Source: an uncultured Eubacteriales bacterium
Lineage (GTDB): Bacteria; Bacillota; Clostridia; Oscillospirales; Oscillospiraceae
Reading direction: 5' to 3'
DNA length: 64,000 bases
Assembly (NCBI GenBank): GCA_900079765.1
Contig: LT599017.1
Span: forward strand, 1,705,766 to 1,769,765
Shown: piece by piece, positions 16,779 to 25,130 of the stretch
Layout: each line of letters begins with the position of its first letter
How positions within the stretch are numbered: the first letter of the stretch is position 1
The notes under the pieces: generated by a model
What the model saw: only the letters and a program-made list of their open reading frames with translations
What the model was told of the DNA's origin: nothing
Databases searched by the model: none
Program-made: the position numbers and the translations under genes

Positions 16779-17804
16779 TCAGAATTGCTCAAGGAAGCGC
16801 ATATCGTTTTCAAAGATCAACCGCAGGTCGGCGATCTTGAAACGGCGCATGGCCAGGCGCTCCAGGCCCATCCCGAAAGCCCAGCCGGAGTAGACCTCGG
16901 TGTCGATGCCCGCCATCTCCAGCACCTTGGGGTGGACCATACCCGCGCCCAGAACCTCGATCCAACCCTCGCCCTTGCAGGTGGGGCAGCCCACGCCGCC
17001 GCACTTGTGGCACTGTACGTCCATCTCGCAGGAGGGCTCAGTGAAGGGGAAGTGGTGGGGACGGAAACGGGTGACGGTGCCCTTGCCGTAGAGCTTTTCC
17101 ATGATGGTGTTCAGTGTACCCTTCAGGTCGGCCATGGTGATGCCCTTGTCGATGACCAGGCCCTCTACCTGATGGAACATGGGGGAGTGGGTGGCGTCCA
17201 CCTCGTCCTTTCGGTAAACCCTTCCGGGGGCCAGCACCCGGATGGGCAAAGGCAGTGTGTCCATGGCCCGCACCTGCATGGGGGAGGTCTGGCTGCGCAG
17301 CATCACACGGCTGTCGGCATCAAAATAGAAGGTATCCGACCAGTCGCGGGAGGGGTGGCCTTCTTCGGCGTTGAGCCGGTCAAAGTTATATTCCGCCAGC
17401 TCAACCTCCGGGCCGTCCAGCACCTGAAAGCCCATGCCCACGAAGATCTCCTTGATCTCGTCCAGGGCGATATACATGGGGTGCCGGTGGCCCATGACGG
17501 GGGCCCTGCCGGGGATGGTTACGTCCAGCTTCTCCAGCTCCAGACGCGCGTTGAGGGCGTGTTCCTCGATGGCGGCCTGACGGCGCTCCACCGCCTGGGT
17601 GACGGCCTCGCGCACACTGTTTGCCAGCTCCCCGATGACTGGGCGCTCTTCGGCGGAGAGGCTGCCCATCTGCTTTAAAACGGCGGTCAACTCGCCCTTC
17701 TTGCCCAGGTACTTGACCCGCAGGGCCTCCAGGTCGGCCGCCGCCTTGGCGCTCTCCAGGGCGGAGAGTGCCTCCTGACGGATTTTTTCCAGCTGTTCTC
17801 TCAT
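16779..17804 (-). CDS. pheS: phenylalanyl-tRNA synthetase alpha subunit
   Basis: 341 residues. An N-terminal coiled-coil tRNA-binding region (1-90) precedes the class II core with motif 2 (about FRKDEVDATHSPMFHQVEG) and motif 3 GMGLERLAM near the C-terminus. A longer in-frame reading back to 17990 exists, but it translates the T-box leader; the ATG at 17804 has AGGAGGTT directly upstream and gives the normal N-terminus. The core carries a CxxC...CxxC zinc-like insertion (HKCGGVGCPTCKGEG), common in clostridial PheS. Confidence 0.97.
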   Translation of the reverse strand: MREQLEKIRQEALSALESAKAAADLEALRVKYLGKKGELTAVLKQMGSLSAEERPVIGELANSVREAVTQAVERRQAAIEEHALNARLELEKLDVTIPGRAPVMGHRHPMYIALDEIKEIFVGMGFQVLDGPEVELAEYNFDRLNAEEGHPSRDWSDTFYFDADSRVMLRSQTSPMQVRAMDTLPLPIRVLAPGRVYRKDEVDATHSPMFHQVEGLVIDKGITMADLKGTLNTIMEKLYGKGTVTRFRPHHFPFTEPSCEMDVQCHKCGGVGCPTCKGEGWIEVLGAGMVHPKVLEMAGIDTEVYSGWAFGMGLERLAMRRFKIADLRLIFENDMRFLEQF

Positions 17805-17861
17805 GATCAAACCTCCTATGAGCGCATGACCCGATGTGAACATCGGGCCTGCGTAGACAAT

Positions 17862-18101
17862 AAAAAACGCCTCTCCTCCCCAAACGGGGACGAAAGGCAA
17901 ACCCTCCGCGGTACCACCCACGATTCGCGTATTTCTACGCGCGCTTAAAGCCTCTTTAACGGCAGCCACGCCGTCCATGTATTTCCTCATGGCCGCTCCC
18001 GGGCGAACTAAGCGATGTGCTCCCGCGTCTGCTCTCAGCCGGTGACAGACACTCTCTGACGGAACATTTGACCGCTATTTTCCCGTTCCTCGCGTTTCGA
18101 T
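17862..18101 (-). ncRNA. T-box riboswitch (tRNA-Phe) leader of pheST
   Basis: On the minus strand the leader carries the T-box core GGGTGGTACCGCGG (17918-17905), followed by the GC-rich terminator GCCTTTCG...GAGAGGC and GTTTTTTA (17898-17862). The AGAGAG-type stem I bulge is present near 18058. A candidate TTC (Phe) specifier lies at 18007-18005 in the descending arm of stem I. Uncharged tRNA-Phe would pair with the UGGU bulge and block the terminator. A small extra hairpin (CCGATG/CATCGG, 17847-17832) lies between the terminator and the pheS ribosome site. Confidence 0.93.
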
Positions 18102-18108
18102 ACCAACC

Positions 18109-18137
18109 TTTATACCATAGAAAGAAGGAAAATGCAA
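18109..18137 (-). promoter_or_regulatory. promoter of pheST
   Basis: Minus strand TTGCAT (18137-18132), 17-bp spacer, TATAAA (18114-18109), just ahead of the T-box leader. It lies back to back with the nnr promoter. Confidence 0.7.
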
Positions 18138-18144
18138 GATGAAA

Positions 18145-18173
18145 TTGACGGAGGAGCGGGAATCGCTTATAAT
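18145..18173 (+). promoter_or_regulatory. promoter of nnr
   Basis: TTGACG (18145-18150), 17-bp spacer, perfect TATAAT (18168-18173), 33 bp before the nnr ATG. Confidence 0.8.
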
Positions 18174-18206
18174 GTGCTTCACGTTAAGGAACGGAGGAAT
18201 TCATAC

Positions 18207-19868
18207 ATGATATTGGCAACAGCGGCGCAGATGCGTGAGCTGGATCGGCACGCCATTGAGGAACGGGGTATCCCGTCCCTGACGCTGATGGAAAACGCCG
18301 CCCAGGCGGTGGCCCGGACCATCATCACCATGATGGAGGAGCAGGAGCCCGCTGAGGCTGGCCTGAAAAAGTTCCGCTATCTGCCTGAAGAGGAAGGCTG
18401 CGTCATTGTGGGGGGTCAGACCGCCGCTTACAAGAGGGGCGGCGTTTCCGGCGGCAAACCCCGCCGTGCCGTCGTCTTCTGCGGTGCGGGTAACAATGGC
18501 GGGGACGGCGTCGCCGTGGCCCGGCGGCTTCTGGAGGCGGGCTGGGAGGCCAGGGCCGTGCTGGTGGGGAAACGCTACCGCCTCACAGACGATGCCCGTG
18601 AGATGGAGCGCCGTCTGGAAGAGAAGGGAGGTAAGCTGGAAGACTTTACACCCTCTGCCGCCCAGTTTGCGGCCTGGTGCCTGGCCGCCGACGTGATGGT
18701 GGACGCTCTTTTTGGCGTGGGGCTGAATGCCGCCCCGGAGGGGGACGCCCTCATGGCGGTACAGATGATGAACACCTGCTCCATCCCGGTGGTTGCGGTG
18801 GACATCGCCACCGGGGTGGAGGCCGATACGGGCCGGGTCCTGGGCGCGGCGGTAGAGGCGGCAGTAACCGTCACCTTTACGCTGCCAAAGGTGGGCCACT
18901 GCGTGGGCAAAGGGGCCCTCCACCGGGGCAGGCTGGTGGTGGCCGATATCGGTATCCCCGCCGACCTGGTTGCCTCCGGGGACTATCCGGTCCGTTCGGT
19001 GGAGCGGCAGGACGTCCGCCTGCCACGCCGCCCCAGGGACGCACATAAGGGGGAGTTCGGAAAGGCATACATCGTGGCGGGCAGCACGGGCATGACGGGG
19101 GCCCCCGTCATGGCGGCCCAGGCCGCTGTCCGCTCCGGCGCGGGGCTGGTGACCTTGGGGGTGCCCCAGCCTATCTGGCCCATCGCTGCGGCCAAGCTAG
19201 ACGAGGCAATGGTCCAGCCCCTGCCCGCCGGAAAGGACGGTCTGCTGGAGCTGGGGGCCGCGCTCACGGTTCTGGAGCGGCTGGGGAAGTATGGCGTGTG
19301 CCTCATCGGCCCCGGCCTGGGGCGGAGCAACGCCGTATACTCCGTAGTGCGCAGCATCCTCCAGGACACGGCGTTGCCCGTGGTGCTGGACGCCGACGGC
19401 ATAAACGCGCTGGAGGGGCATATAGATGTTTTGGACGGGCGGAGCGGGCGCTGCACCATCCTCACGCCACACGACGCGGAGTTCAAGCGCCTGGGAGGCG
19501 ACCTGTCGGGCGGGGACCGACTCAGGGCGGCCAGGGAGTTCGCCGTGGCCCACAGCTGCTGTCTGATTCTCAAAGGGCACAGCACCATCACCGCCTTCCC
19601 CGATGGCTCCGCCTACGTGAATACCACTGGCAACCCCGGCATGGCCAAGGGAGGCAGCGGGGATGTGCTGGCGGGGGTTCTGGTGTCTTTGCTGGCCCAG
19701 GGCTTTACGCCCCGGGAGGCGGCGCCCATCGCGGTGTGGCTCCATGGCTGCGCGGGGGACCTGTGCGCCGAGGCGCTGGGCGAGTATGGCATGGCGGTCA
19801 CCGACCTCATCGCCCGCCTGCCTGAGGCCATGCGGAGCATTGAGGACCGGACCCGGGAACTCTGGTAA
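18207..19868 (+). CDS. nnr: bifunctional NAD(P)H-hydrate epimerase / ADP-dependent dehydratase
   Basis: Repairs damaged (hydrated) NADH and NADPH. The N-terminal YjeF_N epimerase domain (about 1-220) has FCGAGNNGGDG; the C-terminal ribokinase-like dehydratase domain (about 240-553) has the KGHSTIT and GMAKGGSGDVLAG motifs. The ATG at 18207 with GGAGG nine bases upstream is chosen; an upstream in-frame ATG lies in the promoter. About 30 residues with a basic GGKP stretch are inserted before the GAGNNGGDG loop, longer than usual. Usually neighbours acpS and alr in Clostridia; alr is here, acpS is not. Confidence 0.95.
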   Translation: MILATAAQMRELDRHAIEERGIPSLTLMENAAQAVARTIITMMEEQEPAEAGLKKFRYLPEEEGCVIVGGQTAAYKRGGVSGGKPRRAVVFCGAGNNGGDGVAVARRLLEAGWEARAVLVGKRYRLTDDAREMERRLEEKGGKLEDFTPSAAQFAAWCLAADVMVDALFGVGLNAAPEGDALMAVQMMNTCSIPVVAVDIATGVEADTGRVLGAAVEAAVTVTFTLPKVGHCVGKGALHRGRLVVADIGIPADLVASGDYPVRSVERQDVRLPRRPRDAHKGEFGKAYIVAGSTGMTGAPVMAAQAAVRSGAGLVTLGVPQPIWPIAAAKLDEAMVQPLPAGKDGLLELGAALTVLERLGKYGVCLIGPGLGRSNAVYSVVRSILQDTALPVVLDADGINALEGHIDVLDGRSGRCTILTPHDAEFKRLGGDLSGGDRLRAAREFAVAHSCCLILKGHSTITAFPDGSAYVNTTGNPGMAKGGSGDVLAGVLVSLLAQGFTPREAAPIAVWLHGCAGDLCAEALGEYGMAVTDLIARLPEAMRSIEDRTRELW

Positions 19869-19899
19869 AGCGAGAAACCAAAAAGGGAGGGCAGCCACC

Positions 19900-20499
19900 G
19901 TGCGCAAGAGGAGCCTATGCGCACAAATGATGATCGCCTGTTTCCTGCTCACCGCCTGCGGCGGAGGGATGGGAGTGAGTAAGGCGGAGGAACTGGCGCT
20001 GACCATCCGCACCGAGTACCTGGCTATGACCTCCTGCGTGGCGGCGCTTGCGGTGACTGCCGACTACGGGGAGCGGATCTACGACTACGGCCTCGACATG
20101 AACTGGAGCAAGGAAACTGGCTTTACGCTTGCCGTCACCGCCCCGGAGGATATCGCCGGGGTGACCATCAGGATCGAAACCGGTCAGACAGCCCTGGAGT
20201 ACGACGGCGCCCGCATCGAGACAGGGGCCATCACCCCCGGCGGCCTCTCGCCCATCGATGCGCTGCCTACCTTCCTTGATTACGCCAGGGCGGGTTTCAT
20301 CGCTGAGTGCGCAGAGGAGTCACTGGGGGAGACCCAGACACTCCGGGTCCGCTACCGGGAGCCGGACAGCTCCCCGGGGACCGGGCTGGAGGCCGACCTC
20401 TGGTTTGATCCCGTCAGCCACATCCTTCTCCGGGGAGAGCTGTCCTCGGAAGGGCTTACAGTAATCCAGTGTGTGTTCAGCGACTTCCGGATGGCATAA
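19900..20499 (+). CDS. GerS/LolA-like sporulation-type lipoprotein
   Basis: About 199 residues from a GTG start with AAGGGAGG upstream. The N-terminus (basic, hydrophobic, then LTAC at residues 17-20) is a lipoprotein signal, so it is anchored outside the membrane. The body has the beta-rich LolA-like look of clostridial lipoproteins (ADLWFDPVSHILLRGEL). In Clostridioides difficile a related lipoprotein, GerS, sits directly before alr and is needed for cortex modification at germination. The position between nnr and alr here is similar, though a small minus-strand gene intervenes. Homology is inferred from fold look and context only. Confidence 0.6.
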   Translation: MRKRSLCAQMMIACFLLTACGGGMGVSKAEELALTIRTEYLAMTSCVAALAVTADYGERIYDYGLDMNWSKETGFTLAVTAPEDIAGVTIRIETGQTALEYDGARIETGAITPGGLSPIDALPTFLDYARAGFIAECAEESLGETQTLRVRYREPDSSPGTGLEADLWFDPVSHILLRGELSSEGLTVIQCVFSDFRMA

Positions 20500-20510
20500 A
20501 ATATAAATGC

Positions 20511-20550
20511 GAGGGCCGCGGAACAATTTTGTTCCGCGGCCCTCGTTATT
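20511..20550. terminator. bidirectional terminator between the lipoprotein and the coiled-coil gene
   Basis: GAGGGCCGCGGAACAA / TTGTTCCGCGGCCCTC is a perfect 16-bp stem (20511-20544). The flanks are short T/A runs only, so the two convergent genes probably share it. Confidence 0.75.
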
Positions 20551-20563
20551 GATTGGTCTAGGC

Positions 20564-20920
20564 TTACTCCTCGTCCTTGTGCTCAGGGTCGAAGTCGATG
20601 ATCTTGGCGGCCTCAGCAGCGGCTCTGGCCTCCTCGGCCCTGCGCTCGTCCAGCTCGGCCAGACGGCGGTGCAGGTCCTCGCGCTCCTCGTCAGTCATGC
20701 GCTCAATATACTCCTGCTTGCAGCGCTCGCGGCCCTCGGCGGCCTTCTGCTCAGCCTTGACCCGCCACTCTTCGCCGGCGACTTTGCTCTTCTCAAGAAA
20801 CTCGCCGCCGCGGTCAGCGCAGACCTTGACCAGCTCGCTCGTCTTCTCCACCGCGATGACGGTCAGGCCGATACCGGCCAGGGCCACGTCAGCCAGGGTC
20901 TTGCTCAGATCTTCCAACAT
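20564..20920 (-). CDS. uncharacterised coiled-coil protein
   Basis: A 118-residue protein with no recognised domain. Residues 1-35 are amphipathic or hydrophobic (LADVALAGIGLTVIAVEKTSELV), and the rest is a highly charged Glu/Arg/Lys/Ala helix likely to form a coiled coil, ending acidic. The layout recalls phasin-like or stress-related helical proteins, but this is only a look-alike. AAAGGAG precedes the ATG by good spacing and a TATAAT lies on the minus strand at 20992-20987. It is transcribed opposite to its neighbours. Confidence 0.75.
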   Translation of the reverse strand: MLEDLSKTLADVALAGIGLTVIAVEKTSELVKVCADRGGEFLEKSKVAGEEWRVKAEQKAAEGRERCKQEYIERMTDEEREDLHRRLAELDERRAEEARAAAEAAKIIDFDPEHKDEE

Positions 20921-21083
20921 AATTTATGATCTCCTTTCATGACATATGGTTATGGTATGTGAGTAACTTTGTCTTTCACTGTGCATATTATACTGCCCCG
21001 ATAGCCGTTTTTCTTTGCGTTTCTATGAACCTTGGATTAAATTGAGGTTAAAAGAAACAGCTGCGTGTCCTTTGGATTAGTCG

Positions 21084-21112
21084 TTCCATTTGAGCGCCGG
21101 GTGTGGTATACT
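21084..21112 (+). promoter_or_regulatory. candidate extended -10 promoter of alr
   Basis: TGG-TATACT (21104-21112) is an extended -10 box; the matching -35 (TTCCAT, 21084-21089, 17-bp spacing) is poor. It lies 37 bp before the alr ATG. The 230 bp between the coiled-coil gene and alr hold otherwise only the divergent -10 box. Confidence 0.5.
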
Positions 21113-21149
21113 ATCCCTGTATCTTTTGAAAATTAAGAGGGTAAGCCGA

Positions 21150-22292
21150 ATGGAGACAGCACAGAAACGCACCTGGAGAGAGATCAGCCTCTCCAATCTC
21201 GAACACAATTACCGAACCCTCCGGGCCATGCTGCCCGCGGGCTGCCGCTTTTTGGGCATCGTCAAAGCAAACGCCTATGGGAATGGTGCCGTACGGGTGG
21301 CCCGCAAGCTGGAGGAACTGGGTGCCGAGTATCTGGCGGTAGCCTGCGTGGATGAGGCCGCCGATCTGCGAGAAGCGGGCGTCACAACGCCTATCCTTAT
21401 TCTAGGCAGCACTCCTGCTGATTATGCCGGGGAGCTGCTGGACCTGAACCTGACCCAGACAGTCTTTGACCTGGAGACCGCCCAGGCCCTTTCTGAGGCT
21501 GCGGTCAAAGCCGGAAAGAAACTGAAGATCCACGTAAAGCTGGACACCGGCATGTCCCGCCTCGGGTTCCTCTGCGACGAGGAGCATATGGACGCTGCGG
21601 CTGCCCAGGTTACCGAGCTCTGCGCTCTGCCGGGCCTGGAGCACGAGGGGGTTTTCACTCACTTCTCCGACTCGGACGGCAGCGAGGAGTACACCATGCT
21701 CCAACTCACCCGCTTTTTGGAAACCCTGAAACGGCTGGAGGAAAAAGGAGTTACCTTCCCCATTCGGCATTGCGCCAACAGCGGCGCGGTGCTGAACTTC
21801 CCCTGTACCCACCTCGACATGGTTCGCCCCGGCCTCTCTCTCTACGGTCACTACCCCGACCCCTCCTGCGAAGGGCTGGACGGCCCCGGCCTCCTGCCGG
21901 TGATGGAGCTGAAGAGCCGGGTTTCCGCCGTCCGCAGTCTGCCCGCAGGTACGGTGGTGAGCTACGGCAGGACTTTCACCCTCAAACGTGACAGCCGACT
22001 GGCTGTTCTGCCCGTGGGGTATGCCGACGGGCTACACCGGGTCTGCTCCAACCAGATGGAGGTGCTCATTCATGGCAGCCGCGCCCCTATTGTAGGGCGC
22101 ATCTGCATGGATATGTGCATGGCCGATGTGACCGACATCTCCGGCGTGCAGGTTGACGACGTCGCCACGGTGTACGGCCAGGACGGCGGGGAGAATCTCC
22201 CCATCGAGGAGGCTGCCCACGCCGCCGGGACCATCCAGTATGAGCTCCTCTGCGCCATATCGGAGCGGGTGCCGAGGGTATATTTGGAGTAG
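21150..22292 (+). CDS. alr: alanine racemase
   Basis: Interconverts L- and D-alanine for peptidoglycan. 380 residues from ATG 21150 (AAGAGGG upstream); a longer in-frame start at 21090 overlaps the promoter and is rejected. The PLP lysine is Lys39 in GIVKANAYGNG, and the second-base tyrosine is in VVSYGRTF of the C-terminal beta domain. Downstream in many Firmicutes come the EndoAI/EndoA (MazEF) genes; here only the toxin is found after a 340-bp gap. Confidence 0.96.
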   Translation: METAQKRTWREISLSNLEHNYRTLRAMLPAGCRFLGIVKANAYGNGAVRVARKLEELGAEYLAVACVDEAADLREAGVTTPILILGSTPADYAGELLDLNLTQTVFDLETAQALSEAAVKAGKKLKIHVKLDTGMSRLGFLCDEEHMDAAAAQVTELCALPGLEHEGVFTHFSDSDGSEEYTMLQLTRFLETLKRLEEKGVTFPIRHCANSGAVLNFPCTHLDMVRPGLSLYGHYPDPSCEGLDGPGLLPVMELKSRVSAVRSLPAGTVVSYGRTFTLKRDSRLAVLPVGYADGLHRVCSNQMEVLIHGSRAPIVGRICMDMCMADVTDISGVQVDDVATVYGQDGGENLPIEEAAHAAGTIQYELLCAISERVPRVYLE

Positions 22293-22631
22293 GGGCGCAG
22301 GAGATCGCGCCCCAGGCCGGTCCCGCTTTGCACACCCCGCGGCCGGAGCGATAACGCCTCCAACTGCTCAAAATCCATACAGCCCCTTCTGGGCCTCCTG
22401 GACTTCGCTCTGCTCCGTCGCTATCCGCCTGCTCCGCACCCCTCCGCGTTTCCCTGCATAAAATGGCTCGGGGGAGAATCGTCCGAGTGGGCGGCGGGGG
22501 TCTCTGCTTGGGAGTTTTTTATCTCAGTTGTGTATAAATTCCGCCGCCCCGTGGGAGAATCATAGTACCGTGTCAGCAGGCCCGACGTGGCCGTGATACA
22601 GTGACTATCTTCCGGCGGAGAGTGAGCATTT
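22293..22631. other. gene-free stretch between alr and mazF
   Basis: No convincing reading frame, in particular no ribbon-helix-helix antitoxin, in 339 bp. It starts with a GGGGCGC/GCGCCCC stem (22294-22315) related to the palindromes after argG. The rest is low-complexity C/T-rich text with weak open frames lacking ribosome sites. A GGAGAG at 22616-22621 serves mazF. It may be a decayed antitoxin gene or a dispersed repeat. Confidence 0.5.
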
Positions 22632-23000
22632 GTGGACATGAGCGTGAAACGTGGGGACATTTTTTATGCCGACCTGAGCCCCGTGGTGGGCAGCGAGCAG
22701 GGCGGGGTGCGCCCGGTCCTCATCGTGCAGAACGACACAGGGAACCGACACAGCCCCACCGTGATTGCCGCCGCGATCACATCTCAGACGGGCAAGGCCC
22801 GGCTTCCCACCCATATTGAGCTGTCAGCCAAGAACTACGGCCTCCCCAAGGATTCTGTCGTGCTCCTGGAGCAGATCAGGACCCTGGATAAAAAACGGCT
22901 GAGAGAACATATGGGACGGCTAGACGACGATCAGATGCAGCGGGTGGACAGCGCCATAGCGGTGAGCTTTGGCCTGCACAGTCAGCAGCAGTTAGTCTGA
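22632..23000 (+). CDS. MazF/PemK-family mRNA interferase (EndoA type)
   Basis: A 122-residue toxin almost textbook for the NdoA/EndoA family: [26 protein letters not shown], the [10 protein letters not shown] strand, LPTHIEL and [13 protein letters not shown], ending in IAVSFGL. EndoA cleaves single-stranded RNA at UACAU. The start is GTG 22632 (GGAGAG ten bases upstream) or ATG 22638. The cognate ribbon-helix-helix antitoxin, normally encoded directly upstream, is not visible. Catalytic Arg and Thr/Ser positions look intact. Confidence 0.93.
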   Translation: MDMSVKRGDIFYADLSPVVGSEQGGVRPVLIVQNDTGNRHSPTVIAAAITSQTGKARLPTHIELSAKNYGLPKDSVVLLEQIRTLDKKRLREHMGRLDDDQMQRVDSAIAVSFGLHSQQQLV

Positions 23001-23094
23001 GCCGCAGAATTTTCAGATCGCGGGCCGGGGCGGCTGCCGCGTGCAGCCGCCCTGTCGCCCGACCAACGGCAGCATACATGAGGAGGACATACAT

Positions 23095-23637
23095 ATGAAC
23101 AAGAGCAGATGGCTCGCCCGGGCCGCCGCCGGGGCGCTAGTGACTGTGACCCTGCTGGGCGTGGCCTTGGCTGCGGGCCAGCAGGGGAGCCAGACCGACC
23201 CCCTGGTGACCCTGAGTTACCTCACCGAAAAAGCCACCCCCGAGATTTTGACTCAGGCTGACGCCAAGGCTACAGACCGGGCAAAGGCTCTCGCCGACCA
23301 GCTTAACGCCTCCATCAGCGCCTACACGAAGAGCATGGAGGACAAGCTGTCCTCCGCCGGCGGCGGGAGCAGCTCGGCGGCCTTCTCCGTGGTGTCACTG
23401 GCGGCGGGGCAGAAGCTCACCGCCGGGGTGGGCTGTGAGTTGATGCTCCGTATGGGCTCGGCCACCTGCTTTGCCTCCTCATCGCCCGCCCTCATCGACA
23501 TGACGGACGGCGGCGCCACCTGGGACGGCAGCGCCCTGGTCCAGAACCACCTCTACATGGCCACCATCGAGGGCCGGGGCGTGGTGGCGAAGGACGCCGT
23601 CAAGCTCCTGGTACGGGGCAGCTATACCATCGGATGA
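23095..23637 (+). CDS. secreted protein of unknown function
   Basis: A 180-residue protein with a clear Sec signal peptide (KSRWLARAAAG then a hydrophobic stretch, cleavage near ALAAG at residue about 27). The mature part begins with a TDPLVTLSYLTEKATPEIL segment and a helical region, then a Ser/Gly linker, then a small beta-rich domain (FSVVSLAAGQKLTAG to VKLLVRGSYTIG). I have seen this N-terminal pattern in clostridial proteins but know of no function. GAGGAGG lies before ATG 23095. A terminator follows, so it may be co-transcribed with mazF. Confidence 0.75.
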   Translation: MNKSRWLARAAAGALVTVTLLGVALAAGQQGSQTDPLVTLSYLTEKATPEILTQADAKATDRAKALADQLNASISAYTKSMEDKLSSAGGGSSSAAFSVVSLAAGQKLTAGVGCELMLRMGSATCFASSSPALIDMTDGGATWDGSALVQNHLYMATIEGRGVVAKDAVKLLVRGSYTIG

Positions 23638-23642
23638 TAAAA

Positions 23643-23673
23643 AACGGGACGGCAGAACGCCGCCCCGTTTTTT
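23643..23673 (+). terminator. terminator after the secreted protein gene
   Basis: AACGGGACGGC / GCCGCCCCGTT with loop AGAAC, then TTTT. Confidence 0.88.
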
Positions 23674-23735
23674 GCAGTTTGACCAGGATGGGCCGTGTTG
23701 AGAAAGAGAAATTTGCTGCACTGTGCAAAAAGGGA

Positions 23736-23764
23736 TTGACACCTGCTTTTGGAAACCATATACT
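23736..23764 (+). promoter_or_regulatory. promoter of the glycine-cleavage operon
   Basis: Perfect TTGACA (23736-23741), 17-bp spacer, TATACT (23759-23764), about 30 bp ahead of the riboswitch. Confidence 0.85.
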
Positions 23765-23792
23765 GGAGCTATAATTGAATAGGGTTTGAATG

Positions 23793-23952
23793 ACGACACC
23801 GGGAGAGGCCGCTTTGACGAGCGGAGCCGAAGGGGAGCGCAAAATCTCTCAGGCAAAAGGACCGGCGTCTGACAAGACTCCGAAGAGCCGCGGATTCCGC
23901 GGCACCGAAGAAGCAATCCCGCTCCAGGGGGAGAATCTTTCAGGTCTATGAC
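23793..23952 (+). ncRNA. tandem glycine riboswitch
   Basis: The first aptamer shows GGGAGAGGCC (23801), GCCGAAGGGG and CTCTCAGGCAAAAGGAC. The second shows CTCCGAAGAG, CACCGAAGAAGCAA and TTTCAGGTCTATGAC. These are the conserved blocks of the two glycine aptamers joined by a short linker. An intrinsic terminator follows, and gcvT begins 31 bp after it, so glycine binding should prevent termination and turn on degradation of glycine. Confidence 0.93.
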
Positions 23953-23990
23953 GGGGCGTGCAGTTAATTCTGCGCGCCCTGTTTTTTTAT
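23953..23990 (+). terminator. riboswitch-controlled terminator upstream of gcvT
   Basis: GGGGCGTGCAG / CTGCGCGCCC stem with TTAATT loop and TGTTTTTTTA. It overlaps the 3' end of the second aptamer, as expected for a genetic on-switch. Confidence 0.88.
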
Positions 23991-24020
23991 TAAAAATTTA
24001 ACGATTGGAGTGGGTAACCA

Positions 24021-25103
24021 ATGGAACTCAAAACACCGCTTTACAGCCAGCACGAGCACCTGGAGGGGAAGATCGTGTCCTTCGCCGGGTATCTTCTGCC
24101 CGTCCAGTACTCTGGAGGGGTCATCGCCGAGCATAAGGCCGTGCGGGAGCGCGCGGGCATCTTTGACGTGTCCCATATGGGGGAGGCCATTCTGGAGGGG
24201 CCGGACGCCGTCGCTAACCTGGACCATTTGCTCACCAACCGCTTTGGGGATATGTCTCTGGGCGGCGCGCGGTACGCCGTCATGCTCTACGAAGACGGCG
24301 GTACGGTGGACGACCTCATCGTCTATCGCAGGGGAGAGGAGAAATTCCTTTTGGTCCTCAACGCCTCCAACAAGGACAAGGATGTGGCCTGGATTGCCGA
24401 ACACCTGACCGGGAACGTGCGCTTTGCCGACATCTCCGACCAGGTGGCCCAGATTGCCCTCCAAGGGCCCGACTCCAAGGCTGTCCTCACCACCCTTGTG
24501 CCTGAGGCGCAGCTACCGGGCAAGTATTATACATTTACGGAAAACGTGACGGTGGCCGGGGTGTCATGCATGGTCTCCCGCACCGGGTATACCGGGGAGT
24601 TCGGCTATGAGCTCTACATGGCCCCCGAGGGGGCTGAGGCTGTGTGGTGCGCGCTCCTGGAAGCGGGGGCACAGCCCTGCGGACTGGGGGCCCGGGACAC
24701 CCTGCGGCTGGAGGCCGCCATGCCTCTCTACGGGCACGAGCTCTCCGCCGAGATAGACCCCATCACCGCCGGTCTTGACTTCGTGGTCAAACTGGACAAG
24801 GAGGACTTCATCGGTAAAGCGGCACTTGTGGAGAAGGGCACGCCCGGCAAAGTTCGGGTTGGGCTGAAGGTCACGGGCCGTGGCATCGTCCGGGAGCATG
24901 AGGCTGTCTTTATCGGAGATACGCGGGTTGGGGAGACCACCTCGGGCACCCACTGCCCCACGCTGAACGTGGGCTGCGCAATGGCATACATCGACCGGCA
25001 CCACTCCGAGGTCGGCACAGCGGTGGAGGTAGAGGTCCGGGGCCGCCGGGTGGCTGCCGAGATTGTCAGCTTGCCTTTTTACAGTAAGACGAAAAAGGCT
25101 TGA
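24021..25103 (+). CDS. gcvT: glycine cleavage system T protein (aminomethyltransferase)
   Basis: Transfers the methylene of the H-protein-bound aminomethyl group to tetrahydrofolate, releasing ammonia. 360 residues, normal. It shows the folate-binding FDVSHMGE (about 49-56), [13 protein letters not shown] and the D[15 protein letters not shown] block with its conserved Arg. GGAG precedes the ATG. First structural gene behind the glycine riboswitch. Confidence 0.97.
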   Translation: MELKTPLYSQHEHLEGKIVSFAGYLLPVQYSGGVIAEHKAVRERAGIFDVSHMGEAILEGPDAVANLDHLLTNRFGDMSLGGARYAVMLYEDGGTVDDLIVYRRGEEKFLLVLNASNKDKDVAWIAEHLTGNVRFADISDQVAQIALQGPDSKAVLTTLVPEAQLPGKYYTFTENVTVAGVSCMVSRTGYTGEFGYELYMAPEGAEAVWCALLEAGAQPCGLGARDTLRLEAAMPLYGHELSAEIDPITAGLDFVVKLDKEDFIGKAALVEKGTPGKVRVGLKVTGRGIVREHEAVFIGDTRVGETTSGTHCPTLNVGCAMAYIDRHHSEVGTAVEVEVRGRRVAAEIVSLPFYSKTKKA

Positions 25104-25130
25104 TTATATTTTAAATAGGAGGGTCATTGT

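Noticed and set aside
19663-19899. A 79-codon upstream extension of the GerS-like lipoprotein
   Set aside because: It lies inside nnr in another frame; the GTG at 19900 gives a proper lipoprotein signal and has a ribosome site.
22421-22660. A 79-codon minus-strand frame in the alr-mazF gap
   Set aside because: It overlaps the mazF start, has no ribosome site and no family likeness; not a credible antitoxin.
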